This document shows positions 52,211-64,000 of a stretch of 64,000 nt of DNA, one piece after another. Position numbers and translations under genes: made by a program. A model generated the notes under the pieces. That model saw only the letters and a program-made list of their open reading frames with translations. It was not told where the DNA came from and made no database searches. Source of the stretch: Jaapia argillacea MUCL 33604 (Eukaryota; Basidiomycota; Agaricomycetes; Jaapiales; Jaapiaceae); NCBI GenBank assembly GCA_000697665.1, contig KL197709.1:2851599-2915598 (forward strand), written 5' to 3'. Within the stretch, counting starts at the first letter, position 1; the number at the start of each line of letters is the position of its first letter.

Positions 52211-53751
52211 ATGCCCGCTGTACCTCCTGGAAGCAAAGTTCTCGTTACCGGCGCCAATGGTTACATTGCTGCCTGGGTTGTCCGCGTTCTACTTGAGAAG
52301 GGATATGCTGTCAGAGGGACTGTCAGGTCGGAGTCCAAGGCCACGCATCTGAGGAAGATATTCAGTGAATATGGAGATAAGCATGAGGTGGTTGTAGTGG
52401 AGGATATCACCAAGGTACGCACTCGGCATCCGACCCTGCCATAGAGGTGCAATAGACATGGATTTCCTGACTATCGTTATCATTAGGAGGGCGCCTTCGA
52501 TGAGGCAGTCAAGGGCGTCGATGCGATTGAGCACACGGCATCGCCTTTCCACTTGAACTGTGATGACCCTCAAGGTCTGTAGAACTCCCTCATCCGCGCT
52601 CGCAGGTATTAATATCAGCACACCTATAGAGTTCATCGAGCCTGCAGTCAAGGGCACCGTTGGTGTTTTGCAGAGTGCACTCAAATATGGGTACTTGTCA
52701 TCAAATCTGGCATGTCAGCTTGTTCACTGACAACCGGGCTTGTTCAGCTCCACTGTGAAGCGCATCGTCGTGACATCCTCCTGTGCCGCAGTTCTCACCA
52801 TCTCCGATAAATCTCAAACGTTCACTGAACTGAACTGGAATGACCAAGCTATCAAGGAAGTCGAGGAGAAAGGTCGAGATGCCTTGGTAATGAACAAGTA
52901 TAGGGCAAGTAAAACACTTGCTGAAAAATGTAAGTATAGTTGATCATCTCTTGCAGAATTGGTGCTGAATCCACCATGATAGCCGCCTGGGACTTCGTCG
53001 AGAAGAACAAAGGCTCCATTGGGTGGGATCTGGTCGTTCTCAACCCTCCTTATGTACGTGCCACTTTGGAATACCTCATTCTCGACGTTGATTGACTGTT
53101 AATTATTACAGGTGTTTGGTGTACGTAACCGTTCTCCAGCGATCTCTACTCCCTGGCTAATTCCTGTTCCCCGCTTAGCCTGTTATCCACGACGTTCCCA
53201 CCGCCCCTCAGCTGAACACCTCCGCACTCGAATTCTATAACACCATTGTCAAAGGGTCCAAGGATGCCAAGCAACTTTCGTCTATGGGTCCGTCCTCGCG
53301 ACTCACAGTCCGCATGTCCCCCTACTCATGTGATCCTCCCTTTCACAGGCAATTCCTGGATTGACGTCCGAGACTTAGCCTTGGCACATGCTCTGGCCAT
53401 CCAGAAAGAAGCAGCTGGTGGGAATCGATTCATAGTTTCTGGAGGACCTTTCAAGTGGCAAGATTTTGGTACGTCTTCCGTCTTCCTTTGGCTCCTTCCT
53501 GCTATTTTGTAACGATCTATCTCTGACCTGATGATGTATTTCTAGTTGATGCAGCTAATTCCATTACTCCGGCCATCTACACCGACCTCCCCAAAGGCAA
53601 TCCAGGCTCAGGATCAGCGGCGCCCGACACGGTTCACCTAATCAACTATGATGTCTCGAAGGCCAGGAGAGTGCTTGGATTGGATAAGTATATCACACAG
53701 GAAGAGTGTACGAGAGCTTGTTTGGAGGATTTCAAGTCCAGGGGTTTTTAG
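52211..53751 (+). CDS. Extended SDR reductase (Gre2/DFR-like), copy 2
   Basis: Tandem paralogue of 50133-51661 with the same exon plan. Start MPAVPPGSKVLVTGANGYIA, then VRGTVRSESKATHLRK, VVVVEDITK, EGAFDEAVKGVDAIEHTASP, and FIEPAVKGTVGVLQSALKYG. The active-site strand is RIVVTSSCAAVL and the catalytic motif YRASKTLAEK. FVEKNKGSIGWDLVVLNPPY is followed by the 9-nt exon GTGTTTGGT (VFG) and PVIHDVPTAPQLNTSALEFY. NSWIDVRDLALAHALAIQKE, GGNRFIVSGGPFKWQDF and VDAANSITPAIYTDLPK complete it, ending EDFKSRGF with TAG at 53749-53751. NAD(P)H-dependent carbonyl reductase; substrate not determined. Confidence 0.9.
53113..53121 (+). other. 9-nt microexon (VFG) in reductase copy 2
   Basis: GTGTTTGGT lies between ATTATTACAG and GTACGTAACC. 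It joins PPY to PVIHDV in phase on both sides. Confidence 0.7.
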
Positions 53752-54619
53752 GTCTACTGCCAGGCTGTGTCAAAGAAGACGACTTGTGTTGTATGATGTA
53801 TCCAGGTGGGATCGCTTTGTGAACACGTTGGAGTTGTCTTGGTATCGCTGTGGCATGAAGTCTCGTGACCAACGGGTTCTCACCTGCTTCCCGAACGGTC
53901 GGCGACTAGAGACGTGCAGCGTCTACTTTTTTCTCATCAGTATTTCCGACTCAAAGGGTGTATGTAAGCCTCCTTCGACAACGCCCCACGCTGTTGGCTC
54001 TTACAAAACTGGCCGTAATTTCTCAAAGGTGTGTTTTGCGCCTCAATTGGAGCGGGGCTAACGTGGTTTTCAGTATGTTTTCGGGACGGCTCTCGAGTTC
54101 CGATACCAAATGATTGCGTCAGTCCTGCCGGCAGACTTGATGAAGAAGCTTCCAGTTGAGGCTTTTCGTTAACCTGCCCCAATCCTAATGCTTCTCGGTG
54201 GCATTGTGGGCCCCGACGGCAACCATTCGGAGTTCCCACTTGGTCCGATCTTCCGAAGGAACGTATGTGTTCAATGCGAACTCATCAAATAATATGATAC
54301 CCAAGGTCTCGACTGATCATCTACCCCGCAGGGCTTTTTGTCGAACATCCACCGCGCCCTCGTCGGCGTGTCACCATTGGTTCACCCTTGCTTCTTTCAG
54401 CTTTTCGTGAGTAGTGCCCATTATAGTCTGTACCATTATTATCTTTCCTACCTTAGACCGTGTCCTTCTGAGCCTTATCAAACTTTCTCGACATCCTTAA
54501 CTCTGACAAACTACCCCGTTACTATGTCCTTTTCTACATTGCTACCTCCCACCTTCCACGGTCGCCGAAAACGACTGACTATGATTTGCTCCTAGACATA
54601 TAAGACTGGATACCTCAAC
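53752..54619. other. Intergenic region
   Basis: About 870 bp with no gene recognised. Short open frames lack protein features. The right part is the promoter of the Ser/Pro-rich gene; pyrimidine-rich stretches lie near 54420-54540. Confidence 0.4.
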
Positions 54620-56428
54620 ATGGGCGATCTACCTCCTTCTAGCTTCCTCCGGTCATCTTGGAGACTGGACAAATCAACACCAGTTGTCTCATTCCCTCCG
54701 CTCCCTAACATCGGCACCACGCCGCCCTTCTCCAAACCCCGAAGAAGTTGGTGGGACTCGATATTCGGGATTTCGTCGCCCAACGCGCGCGAAAGCCTAA
54801 CAGAAAGCCCCCAACTTTCTCCTCCCGTTGACCGCCGCCCATCTGCAACGTTGTCCAGATCGGCTTCATACTTTCGGAGGTCAGATCATCGTCGCAGCCT
54901 TTCAGTCTCCAGCAGTTCAAGCAGAACCGTTGGTCCTCGATCACCTTCCCCTGTATCCATGTACCAGCCCTCGTTTATGACTGGAGGACCACCCAAACAG
55001 CCGAAGTCGGATGGCTTCCAGGAGCTCCTCAGGCGCACGTCAGTTAAAGGAGGGTCAGCTGGAAAGGGTTCGCAATCCAGGTCATCCAGTCTATCGAAGG
55101 CAGCCTCTGAACTTCCCCTCCTTTTCCGATTCAGTCTGTCATTCACACGCCGCAAGAAGAGCGTGGATCTAACCGCCGGCACGATCACTCCATTTCCTTG
55201 CGACAACCCTTCTCATGCCCAGCCTACCCCTCACTTACGATCGTCGGCAACACATCCGTCACCTTCCACTTTACAGCCTCTCGTTCCCAACCGCTTCCCA
55301 CCCAGTGCTGAGAGATTCCCAAACGAGGAGCGCCATCCTGTTGGAACGCCACAGTCTGTCTCATTCCCCAGTTCAGATGCCAACGCCTCGGCGAAGGGAA
55401 AGGGAAAGGAACACGAAAACTGGTGGGCTGTGGGTTTGGAGAGCTATCGAATGACCACTCAGTCCAGAGCTTCGAGGAGATCGACCGAAATTGCGGCTCG
55501 ATACTCACAAGCGCTGTCGGACAGTAGTCTCGCTACAGAAGGTAAGCAGAACGCCTTTGCCTTTCTCTGATGGGACCTGACTTTGCGGATAGACCTAAAC
55601 TTAGCTGGGGATACCATGTCGCATCCGCAACCTGACCCAGGTTTCCGATTTCCCAGTGATAATCCTCCTGTGGCTCCATCTTCCTCGTACCATCGACGAC
55701 CGATTTCATCTCTCCGACCATCAACCGCGCCCCATCTTTCTGACATCTCTCCGCCCGGTGGTCTAAGAACAGTCTCGGAAGGGGATGTACAGGAAGAGTT
55801 CCTGCGCAGACTTGATCTAGTGTCGGGTGGTTCACGTCCGCCTCCACGCCCACCACGAAGTCCCACCAGGTCACTGTCACTTGGCCCTTCCTCCTCGATA
55901 TCTTCAGGGTGGGTTTTGGTGTCACATTCTCTATCCTGTCGACCAGAAAGTCCGAGCCCGAGCTCCACACTGAGTCGGAGGATCAGGGCATCTCTTGACT
56001 TGGACCGGACCACATCCGTTGATCTTCTCGAGGAGATAACTCCCACGGTAGATGAAGGCCAGCCAAAACCTATTCTTCGACCTAGTTCCAAGACGAAACA
56101 TCGACCTCGTCCTCTCCCCATCCCACCACCATCCCAAACTTCTACAAATTTACCATCACCGACTTCCCCTGCGCCAGTACGGGAATTCGTCGTAACGTCT
56201 CGCCCTACATCCCCTATTTCTCCTGCTTCAAGACCAAGATCTCTAACGTTATTAGACGACAACCCTCCCACCCCAACCATATTCTTACGGCGAAAAGTCA
56301 GGGCCTTGCCCTCGCCCCCGGACTTGTATAATTCAACGCTGAGGAGGGACAAGAAGGAAAAGTGGAAGGCGGAATGGAACCAGGGTAGTATGGAGGAAGT
56401 AATTCAGGCTCTGCGAGAATTGAGGTGA
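54620..56428 (+). CDS. Ser/Pro-rich hypothetical protein
   Basis: Two exons. Exon 1 begins MGDLPPSSFLRSSWRLDKST and is Ser/Arg/Pro-rich, probably disordered (RRSDHRRSLSVSSSSSRTVG). It joins at a phase-1 splice near 55540-55602 (LATE|DLNLAGDTM) to a second Pro/Ser-rich exon, with RPPPRPPRSPTRSLSLGPS. The gene ends in a small charged helix, KEKWKAEWNQGSMEEVIQAL RELR. That short C-terminal segment is the most structured part and could be a conserved binding motif. I recognise no family. Repeated basic-Ser-Pro motifs would suit regulation by phosphorylation, which is inference only. Confidence 0.75.
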
Positions 56429-57251
56429 CGGGAGAATTTTCTACACATCTGCGCGAAGCTTAGTGACCTATGAACCGAGGCATTTTTGGTTACAAGTACG
56501 AATCATCGAAGCTATTTGGGGATGAGAGCGGGATTCAGAGCGAAGATCGAGAGGTTGGGCCCCCTTGAATTCGTAAAGCGCTCGAATCTTCGTCTACGTG
56601 ACTTGAGGCTGGGACCTCGCAACGAACCATCTTTCGGGATGGCGCTCCTGTACATTCATTATATATATGTATTAAAATGAAGCGACTCCTTCAACCCTGT
56701 ATTACTACGCGTTGGAGGCCACCGTCGGATTCGAGATTACTACAGCCTGAGAAAGGTCGTGAAGGGCATTTATGGCCCGAGCAGGAAATCTCCTGGTACG
56801 TAGCATCCACGACAGTAATCGAGGAAGCGATGAGGCATCAAGGTCTGGAGAGCGAACCAGTGGCTGTCGCCAATCTCAACAGTGAAACCAGGATGAAAGA
56901 TGCAAGATCCTTGTCAGCGGGACCAACGTGTCGCAAGCAAGTCGAGATTCTCAGCATTTCCGGCAACAAGATTAGATGTGAAGGAAGCAAAAATAGGCGA
57001 GGATCCTTGACTCTAGGTTGGTGGGTTTCCTAATCATAAAAAGAGGGAGAATGCAATGGTTGCGAAGGGTGTACACGGAAGCGAGTAGTTTGGCGCAGTA
57101 TCGGATTGGCACTTATTCTATCGTATCTCCGCTGGGAGAATCGGCGTAACTGGGTCAATTTTCGTGTCAACGCTCCGAGGAAGCTGGTTGGGAAAATGGC
57201 GAGGGAGATTTATCTGCCTTTCGAGATGGTATTTCCGTCTTTAACACCCGG
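56429..57251. other. Intergenic region
   Basis: About 820 bp. A 118-codon plus-strand frame at 56677-57033 has no recognisable motif and is not called. It lies between the 3' ends of the Ser/Pro-rich gene (plus) and TAD2 (minus). Confidence 0.4.
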
Positions 57252-58025
<774 letters not shown>

Positions 58026-58194
58026 GTTCGCTCAAGTCCAAGTCCAAATCAGAAGGTTAGGGTTCGTCCTGGTGTCCCGGGTCCCGAGGTGCCAGAAGTA
58101 CATGGTGATGACCGATGCTGTGACACGTGACACGGTAACATAATTTTGGACCGCTTGGCTCCGAATCCGGTGTCCCTTTCCTCCTCGTCCTGCA

Positions 58195-59519
58195 ATGGCT
58201 CAACTTCCCCCAGGTCCTAGCTTTTTCCCTACAACAGCTTTGGACCATGCGGTTGCAGGTCTCGGTGCGGGCACCGTAGCTGTCCTATGTATGCACCCCC
58301 TCGATCTCATCAAGGTGAAGTTTCAAGTCGCTACCAAATCACCCAAGGGTGGTATGGGCAAGCATATCTGGTCGGCTTTGAAGGACATCAAGGTCAAGGA
58401 TGGATGGAAGGGACTTTATAGAGGTTTGGGACCTAATGTTGCAGGCAATGCGAGTAGTTGGGGATTGTATTTTCTCTTGTGAGTTGATTTGCGTTGAGTC
58501 TACAAAGAGCCATGTGATTACTGATGCGTTCGTGTAGATATAATATGTTGAAGAAGAACACCACCGGAGATGATCCAAACTATAGAATGTCAGCGGCAGA
58601 CTACCTAATTTGCTCTGCAGAAGCGAGTTCGCGAGTCCATAACCCCACCTCCGGCTCCTCCCTCTGACACTTTCCCCGTCATTCTTCCAGGCGCTGCTAC
58701 AGCCGTCATAACCAATCCAATATGGGTAGTCAAAGTACGAATGTTCACAACACACCCCGATAGCCCAATTGCTTACCGGGGTCTGTGGCGTGAGTAACCA
58801 CCCGCCTTCCCTCTCCCTTTCCTCTCCAGCCATATGAGTGCCAGTATCATGTTACTGACGCGTGTTGTACCCACATACGCAGATGGCCTAACATCAATTG
58901 TGACAAACGAAGGGTACAAAGGTCTCTGGCGCGGTACCTCCCTAGCCCTCGTCGGCGTCGGCAACGGAGCACTCCAATTTATGATCTACGAAGAGATGAA
59001 GCGATGGGGGTTTGCAAGGAAACGCAAACAGTTCGCTGCTTCTGGGAGGGAATATACTACTGATGATGATAAACTCGTGAGCACCTTTCGACTTCTTCGT
59101 CGTTGGCAGTTGGTGATGACTGAACGTCGGGATGGTGGATGTTAGACAAATACCTGGTATACATTGATGTCGGGAGCCAGCAAGTTGATTGCGTTAACCT
59201 CGACCTATCCTTACCAAGTTGTTCGATCTCGAATACAGGTGCGTACCCCTCTTCAGTTCGCCTATCCCCTCTTTCCTTATCAACCAACTGCCCCCAGAAC
59301 AATGCAACAACGCACCTCTACCCCACAATCCCCACTTGCATCGCCCGTACATGGCGTGAAGAACGTTTCGCAGGTTTCTATCGCGGTCTCGGTACCAATC
59401 TTGTTCGTGTCATACCCGGTACTTGTGTGACTTTCGTGGTTTATGAGAATATTGCGTGGTTATTGAGGAGGAGTGCCGTTAGGAGAGAGGATAGGAGGAA
59501 TGGTGGGACGGGGGGTTAG
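58195..59519 (+). CDS. Mitochondrial folate/FAD-type carrier (SLC25A32/Flx1-like)
   Basis: A multi-exon gene with the three repeats of the mitochondrial carrier family. Repeat 1: DHAVAGLGAGTVAVLCMHPL, PLDLIKVKFQVA, GLYRGLGPNVAGNASSWGLY. Repeat 2: GAATAVITNPIWVVKVRM, then GYKGLWRGTSLALVGVGNGA and QFMIYEEMKRWG. Repeat 3: ASKLIALTSTYPYQVVRSRI, FAGFYRGLGTNLVRVIPGTC, VTFVVYENIAWLL. The Px(D/E)xx(K/R)x(K/R) signatures are PLDLIKVK, NPIWVVKV (tryptophan in place of the acid, as in the folate/FAD and pyrimidine carriers) and YPYQVVRS. The NPIWVVK form favours the SLC25A32/Flx1 group, which moves folate or FAD into mitochondria. Substrate is inferred. Confidence 0.9.
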
Positions 59520-60910
59520 TTGCACCGTGTAGCACTGTGTTGGGTCGCAGGAGCTGGTTTTTTTGGGAGGAGGGGAAGGGGGTTGTTTCGTAAAATGGAT
59601 CTATTGGATCTACGACAGCTCATGCTTGATCTTGAATAGAGGTGATACCACTCATAGACTCTAGTGTACTACGATACCTAACCCCATTCATACTGCATTC
59701 CGTTTACAACTCGACCTATCGGCCATCTAAATTTATTTGAGACGCGCTCGGTGTGGTGTGTATGAGACCTCGACACGTCTGGGGTCTCAACGAGTATTAT
59801 TGACATCCAATATTGGCAGCAACACCCCAGCGTCGCCGCGCGGACAAAACTAGCAAAACGAAGCATTGGTGATGCTATTGGGAAACCCCAGTTGCTGCTG
59901 AAAATCCGGGTTTAGCGAGAAACCGCCAAGTCGACGAAAGCTGACGAAAGTCAGGGATCCCCGAGTCCAGGGATTTCGGGCGGCGTCAAGCCTGAGTTCG
60001 ATTTGACCCTCCTCAGGCTGTCATTGTAACACAAAGGACACCATAAGTACTTGAATTAGTGAGACTTCGAGACCTACACTGCGTTAGTGGCTATGCTGAA
60101 AGGTAGCTGTGGTCTCCCATAGTTCGGAGTCCTTAAGTGAGAGTCCATTGAAGACAAACGAGTCAGTCCAATCAGAAATCAAAAACATTGAAAAATTCAA
60201 CGCGGGGACAGATGATGAGATCAATTAACGTGCTCAAGGCGCTCGAGCGCCTATGGTGCACGTTCTACAGTAAGACGAACATCGTATACTATGCGAGCCC
60301 CGCAGGCTATGGATAAACGAAGGATAATAAAGGGGTCTGTCTCAGCGTTATGCTACGCTCCTGGCAATTGAATGCAAGAGGCGCGGATCTAAACCTAACG
60401 TCCTGTGTGGTAGTCTGTACCATGGACCATAGTCTCTTGCTACGGTAGGAAGCCGGTCGGCAGTCCTCTGCCTCCCGTCAAAACTCCCCGTACCTCTGGA
60501 GCGTAACATAACACTGAGAACGAGACCAAAAAGAAAATGGGTGGTAGGTTAGTGTAGCAGTAGCTAGACTGGATTGAGAGCCCGAGAATACGCGGGGACA
60601 GAAAAGAATAGTGGGTATGCCAGAGATGGGTGAAAGTTCGAAAGGGTTCAGATAATTGTTAAGAGTAAGGAGAAAACATCGAAGAAAAGAAAGAGAACGT
60701 CGAAAATCACTCTTTGAACATACAGGTCGTAAATGGTCGTTGCTATCGGCGGAGTTAAGGTGAAAGTTAACGTGAGGAACACGGAACCATGGTTGTCAAA
60801 CGCGGGAGGGGTATATGAGGGAAGAATATTTGACATCTACAACCGAGCCGTGGTGAGCGACGAGAAATTTCGCGGCGAAGCCACTGATGAACATACCGAG
60901 TCAAACCAGG
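59520..60910. other. 1.4-kb gene-free region
   Basis: Convergent space between the carrier gene (plus) and an F-box gene (minus). No long frame, tRNA-like fold or repeat was recognised. A short palindromic stretch, GGCGCTCGAGCGCC, lies near 60239-60252. Confidence 0.4.
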
Positions 60911-62222
60911 TTATCTCTTCCACCAGCGTGAGGTGTCAATGAGGTCGGAAGGAACCAAATTTGCCTGACCATCCGCAGCCCTGAAGTAGCAGAGATTCTT
61001 CGGTGGGCCTGTTCCAAGCTTGATTGGAAAGGAAACCGCCCGCAGCGATGGGCACTTGACCATCATGTCCGTAGCAACCTGGCGGCATTGCGCAGGCGAT
61101 ATTTCCTGCCAAAAGGACTCTCGCTCCAAGGGATTGGCGGGCTCGACGGGTTGGTCGCCGTGAAGGTAGAGAATCTGCATATCGATATCGAGGACCAGTG
61201 TCTCGAGGCGTTTGAATTGGGAAATGGCCTCCAACAGCTTGCGGTGTTCGTCAACCTCGATCTGGTAAATAGGAAGTGGGTGAGGGAAGGGAACCTGCAA
61301 AAAATACAAATTCGCAACTTACAGAAAGTTGTAAAGGCTGCCACCGATTCCATGAAACAAGATAGTCTAGAGTAAAGACACGGAGGTTCGGGAGATGTTG
61401 TGCGACGGAGGTGACAACTTCCACTGCCGGATAGCCTGACCCCAACCTATGCGTGAGATACAACTCGCATAAGGAGTCCCGAAAGAGCGCAAGATGTGGG
61501 ATGGTTTCCCGTGCGATATCAACGGCCTTCTGCATGGTATCGATGGGCGGTGAACAGCCGAGGTGCCATGCGAGGCGCCTGAGGGGGCGGAGATGTGTTG
61601 CCAAGTCGGGGCGAATAAGGCGGAGATCGCGGAGGCCGGGAATGATGTGGAGAGGTAAGGTGCCGGTGATGGATGTCAGGTGGTTGTTATCGGGGGCCCA
61701 ATAGTGACTACCGGGATGGGAACGCAATAGAAGCTGGACATCTTGCAAAGGGAACTGAGGCAAATCTCCCAACAGTTCACTGAGGTGAAAGCTACAGCCG
61801 TCGAATGTGGCAGGGCGGAGTGAAGGATAACAGTCTCTACCTCTTGCCCCGATATCGACTCGCAGCACCTTCAGATTAACTATGACCTTGAAAGCTTGGG
61901 CAATTGAGTCGTACACGAGATCGGGTGAGTTCTCTTGTGTAGGAAGTCTGAAAAACGCGGGGAATATAAGGGTGCGAACCTTCCTTGCTCGCCGTTCGCA
62001 CTGTACGATTGTACGGCACCAGGACAGCAAGAGCCGATGACTGACAAGCGACAAGGAGACGGAACGGTAGAGGCAAGCCTCGGCCTGGCTCTGACATTTG
62101 GAGGAGACTCTACAGAGCCTCGCCAAATCCCTGACTCCTAGGAATTGGAAAATTTGTCCGTAAATTTCGAGCGGAAATGGCCACTCTTTCTCAGGCTTCG
62201 TACTGGACGGACTCAGGGCCAT
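60911..62222 (-). CDS. F-box protein
   Basis: Two exons. Exon 1 starts MALSPSSTKPEKEWPFPLEI, with the F-box WPFPLEIYGQIFQFLGVRDL, ARLCRVSSKCQSQAEACLYR (about residues 14-52). An LRR-like body follows (LKVLRVDIG, GLRDLRLIRPDLATH, LCELYLTHRL). The first exon ends around LRVFTLDYL. The second gives IEVDEHRKLLEAISQFKRLE, TLVLDIDMQILYLHGDQPVE, KCPSLRAVSFPIKLG and ends in DTSRWWKR. It differs from the other three F-box proteins of the window in both domain spacing and tail. Likely SCF-type adaptor, target unknown. The intron near 61265-61370 was placed by frame only. Confidence 0.83.
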
Positions 62223-64000
62223 TGTGCGTCAACTGCTAGTGGATCCTAGGAGATTTCGCAGTCAGACGGCGCCAGCCTCAGAGCCATAGCGGACGTACGA
62301 CGTGAATACTTGGATGTTACAGAACCCCGGTGCTTTCACTCTCGGTAAAGAAGCGCCAGTTGAGTATGGGAGAGAGCGGGGTATGCAGGTATGCAGATTG
62401 ACTCCATATTGCGACGCCTTTTAAGCATAGAGAGCAAAGGTAAGCGATCTTGTTCTGTGTATGGCTCAGCAGTGGATTCCACTGTAACGGATCAGTCGCA
62501 GTTTTCTGGTGTAGGATGCTGCCACGATAAACGACAGGTTACTATGTGCGTACTTTCCGATAGAAAGAGTAAGAGTGAACGTGAACGTGAAGCACAGCTT
62601 TGCGCGTCCCACCAGCGATCTTCCCATCGTAACCACGTGCTAATGATGCCAAGCCTGATCCTCTGTCCATACTCAGAACATTGCATTCTGCGTATGAAAG
62701 ACACCGTAACAGGTCTAGTCCTCTGCGTCCTCCGGAGTGCTTCGATTTTGCTGCACTGTAGTAAATAAGCAGAGCCAGCTCCTCATCGACATCACTGGTA
62801 CTACCTATCCATTGTGGAACGATATCTCACGTTGTACGGATTTTCATTGGCAGTCGCGTAGTCAATGCAGAGCCACCTGTGGATATGTATCAGCTGAAGG
62901 TGGCATCTCGGCATACCGTCACTTGCCAGCGCTTGTCGTAGCCAGGTCGCGTCCACATTCGATTGGATCATTTGAGGGTGAGTAAGTATCTTGTTTCAAA
63001 GATGGGGTGTTTCTGTGTGGAGTCCCTCCGTATCACCCTCTTCCAGTGCAGACCGCCATCGTACAACGTTGACAGGGTTGCCACCACTACGTTGTTGTCC
63101 TGAGGGCGGGGAAATAGCGGAAGCCATTCGTCAGGGTTACTGATGTCACTGCCACCGAATGGGGACTCTCCTACAGTAAGTATGTGCCAGTTCTGCAAAC
63201 TTGATCATTAGTGGGGAATTTGTTACCTGTTGTCAGGCCTCAGGTGTTGGAGGGGTTTTCTGTTGGGACTGATTGATAAGTTTGAGGTCATCGTAGATGA
63301 GGTGGAGGTCGTTGAAATGGCAGCATTGTCCGTGGCCGCTTCCTCACTCGCCCCTTGGTGACTGACTCGGACTATCCTATCATACCCCGACCTCGAGTTG
63401 GGACTCGGCCAGCTTTGAAGGGGAGATGTCAAGGTATGTGAAGTCCTTAATTGACTTTTCTCCGCGTATTATAGGGTATTCACGCTTTGGTATGTCTCAG
63501 CTTCGAAGCGCTGGATCTCAATTCCATCACATAAAGTTGGTATTCTAGCGTCCGAGGATGACTCCCGGGCATATTCAATCTCCCGCTTACGCCGTCAGAG
63601 CGTCGGCTGCCAGCCCTCAGGCTCGCGGATCTTGAAGGCTTGATAAAATCTTGACCATGTACTACGACAAGTCACGCCGTTCGAACGCTGGGCCTGGTTC
63701 GAAGAGAAAGGCCATTGGCTGGCGGCGGGTGGATTTTCCTGTGGGCACTCTTCGATCCTATTGAGAGGAAGGGAAATCCATCTTGACCGACACCGGCTCC
63801 CAGTCATATCGATCATCTTCCATTACACCTCCACTTCGTAGAAATCCCGCGACTCTCATCTACGTGGGCCTGCCTCCTAGCCATCAGGTAAGTTGTTATC
63901 CAGCCTTTGACCGTTATGAGTAAGTACGTTCTGACACCCATTCGTGGCTTCAGCCTCTGTAGTGCACTAGCCCCATCAATACCATGATCAACGGTGGAGA
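62223..64000. other. Right edge without a confident gene
   Basis: Contains the promoter of the minus-strand F-box gene. Several short frames occur on both strands. Only the one at 62968-63175 (minus) reads like protein. Confidence 0.4.
62968..63175 (-). pseudogene. Isolated protein-like exon, gene status unknown
   Basis: A minus-strand frame NWHILTVGESPFGGSDISNP, DEWLPLFPRPQDNNVVVATL, TLYDGGLHWKRVIRRDSTQK has coding-like composition. It follows an acceptor (TTTGCAG) with a GTAACA donor 35 nt upstream. The preceding exon-like stretch (FNDLHLIYDDLKLINQSQQ) meets a stop before that donor in the frame that would fit. It is either part of a gene I cannot assemble or a decayed remnant. No family recognised. 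Confidence 0.25.

Noticed and set aside
55459-56352. 297-codon minus-strand frame
   Set aside because: Antisense of the Ser/Pro-rich second exon. Long antisense frames are expected opposite such biased composition, and the plus strand has the consistent splice.
60239-60252. Palindrome GGCGCTCGAGCGCC as a regulatory element
   Set aside because: A single short GC palindrome far from gene starts; easily chance.

Overview
The window is nuclear DNA of a filamentous basidiomycete, most likely an Agaricomycete. Genes are dense (about 27 confident protein genes in 64 kb) and most carry several short GT-AG introns of roughly 50-65 nt. Agaricomycete-type families are present: F-box/leucine-rich proteins, a MYND protein, tyrosine-kinase-like pseudokinases and a CaaX lipopeptide pheromone precursor. 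No rRNA, CRISPR, retrotransposon or prokaryote-style operon was seen. Gene ends below come from reading splice junctions by eye. Single-exon spans are firm; multi-exon spans are start-to-stop envelopes.

Left part (0.4-17 kb): two head-to-head F-box paralogues; an SH3-domain protein; a glutamine-rich SS18/SSXT-like coactivator; ribosomal protein uL2; an FGGY carbohydrate kinase; a 424-bp terminal-inverted-repeat transposon (MITE) with a perfect 8-bp target duplication and a tRNA-like insert; a SAM methyltransferase; an unrecognised gene. Middle (17-30 kb): a Pcl-type cyclin, two tandem pseudokinase paralogues sharing an unrecognised N-terminal region, a UDP-sugar transporter and the XPF/Rad1 repair nuclease. 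Next (30-47 kb): another F-box protein, a MYND zinc-finger protein with an in-frame TAG or a 30-nt intron, the nuclear cap-binding subunit CBP80, a long mitochondrial-type protein, mitochondrial IF-3, a class III aminotransferase and alkylglycerone-phosphate synthase (ether lipids).

Right part (47-64 kb): a pheromone precursor built from two tandem GGGGGNSYC modules with a CVIA tail, a TATA box, an inverted pair of HMG-type AACAAT sites upstream and two hairpins with a shared loop downstream; a mitochondrial hotdog thioesterase; two tandem NAD(P)-dependent reductases that share a 9-nt microexon; a Ser/Pro-rich protein; the tRNA adenosine deaminase catalytic subunit Tad2; a mitochondrial folate/FAD-type carrier; a fourth F-box protein; and about 1.8 kb with no confident gene.

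Most genes are unrelated housekeeping functions and do not form a cluster. The local groupings with functional logic are the pheromone gene with its regulatory flanks, the pseudokinase pair, the reductase pair and the F-box paralogues. The leads most worth following are the pheromone locus, the MITE with its embedded Pol III-like promoter, the pseudokinase pair and the 9-nt microexon.
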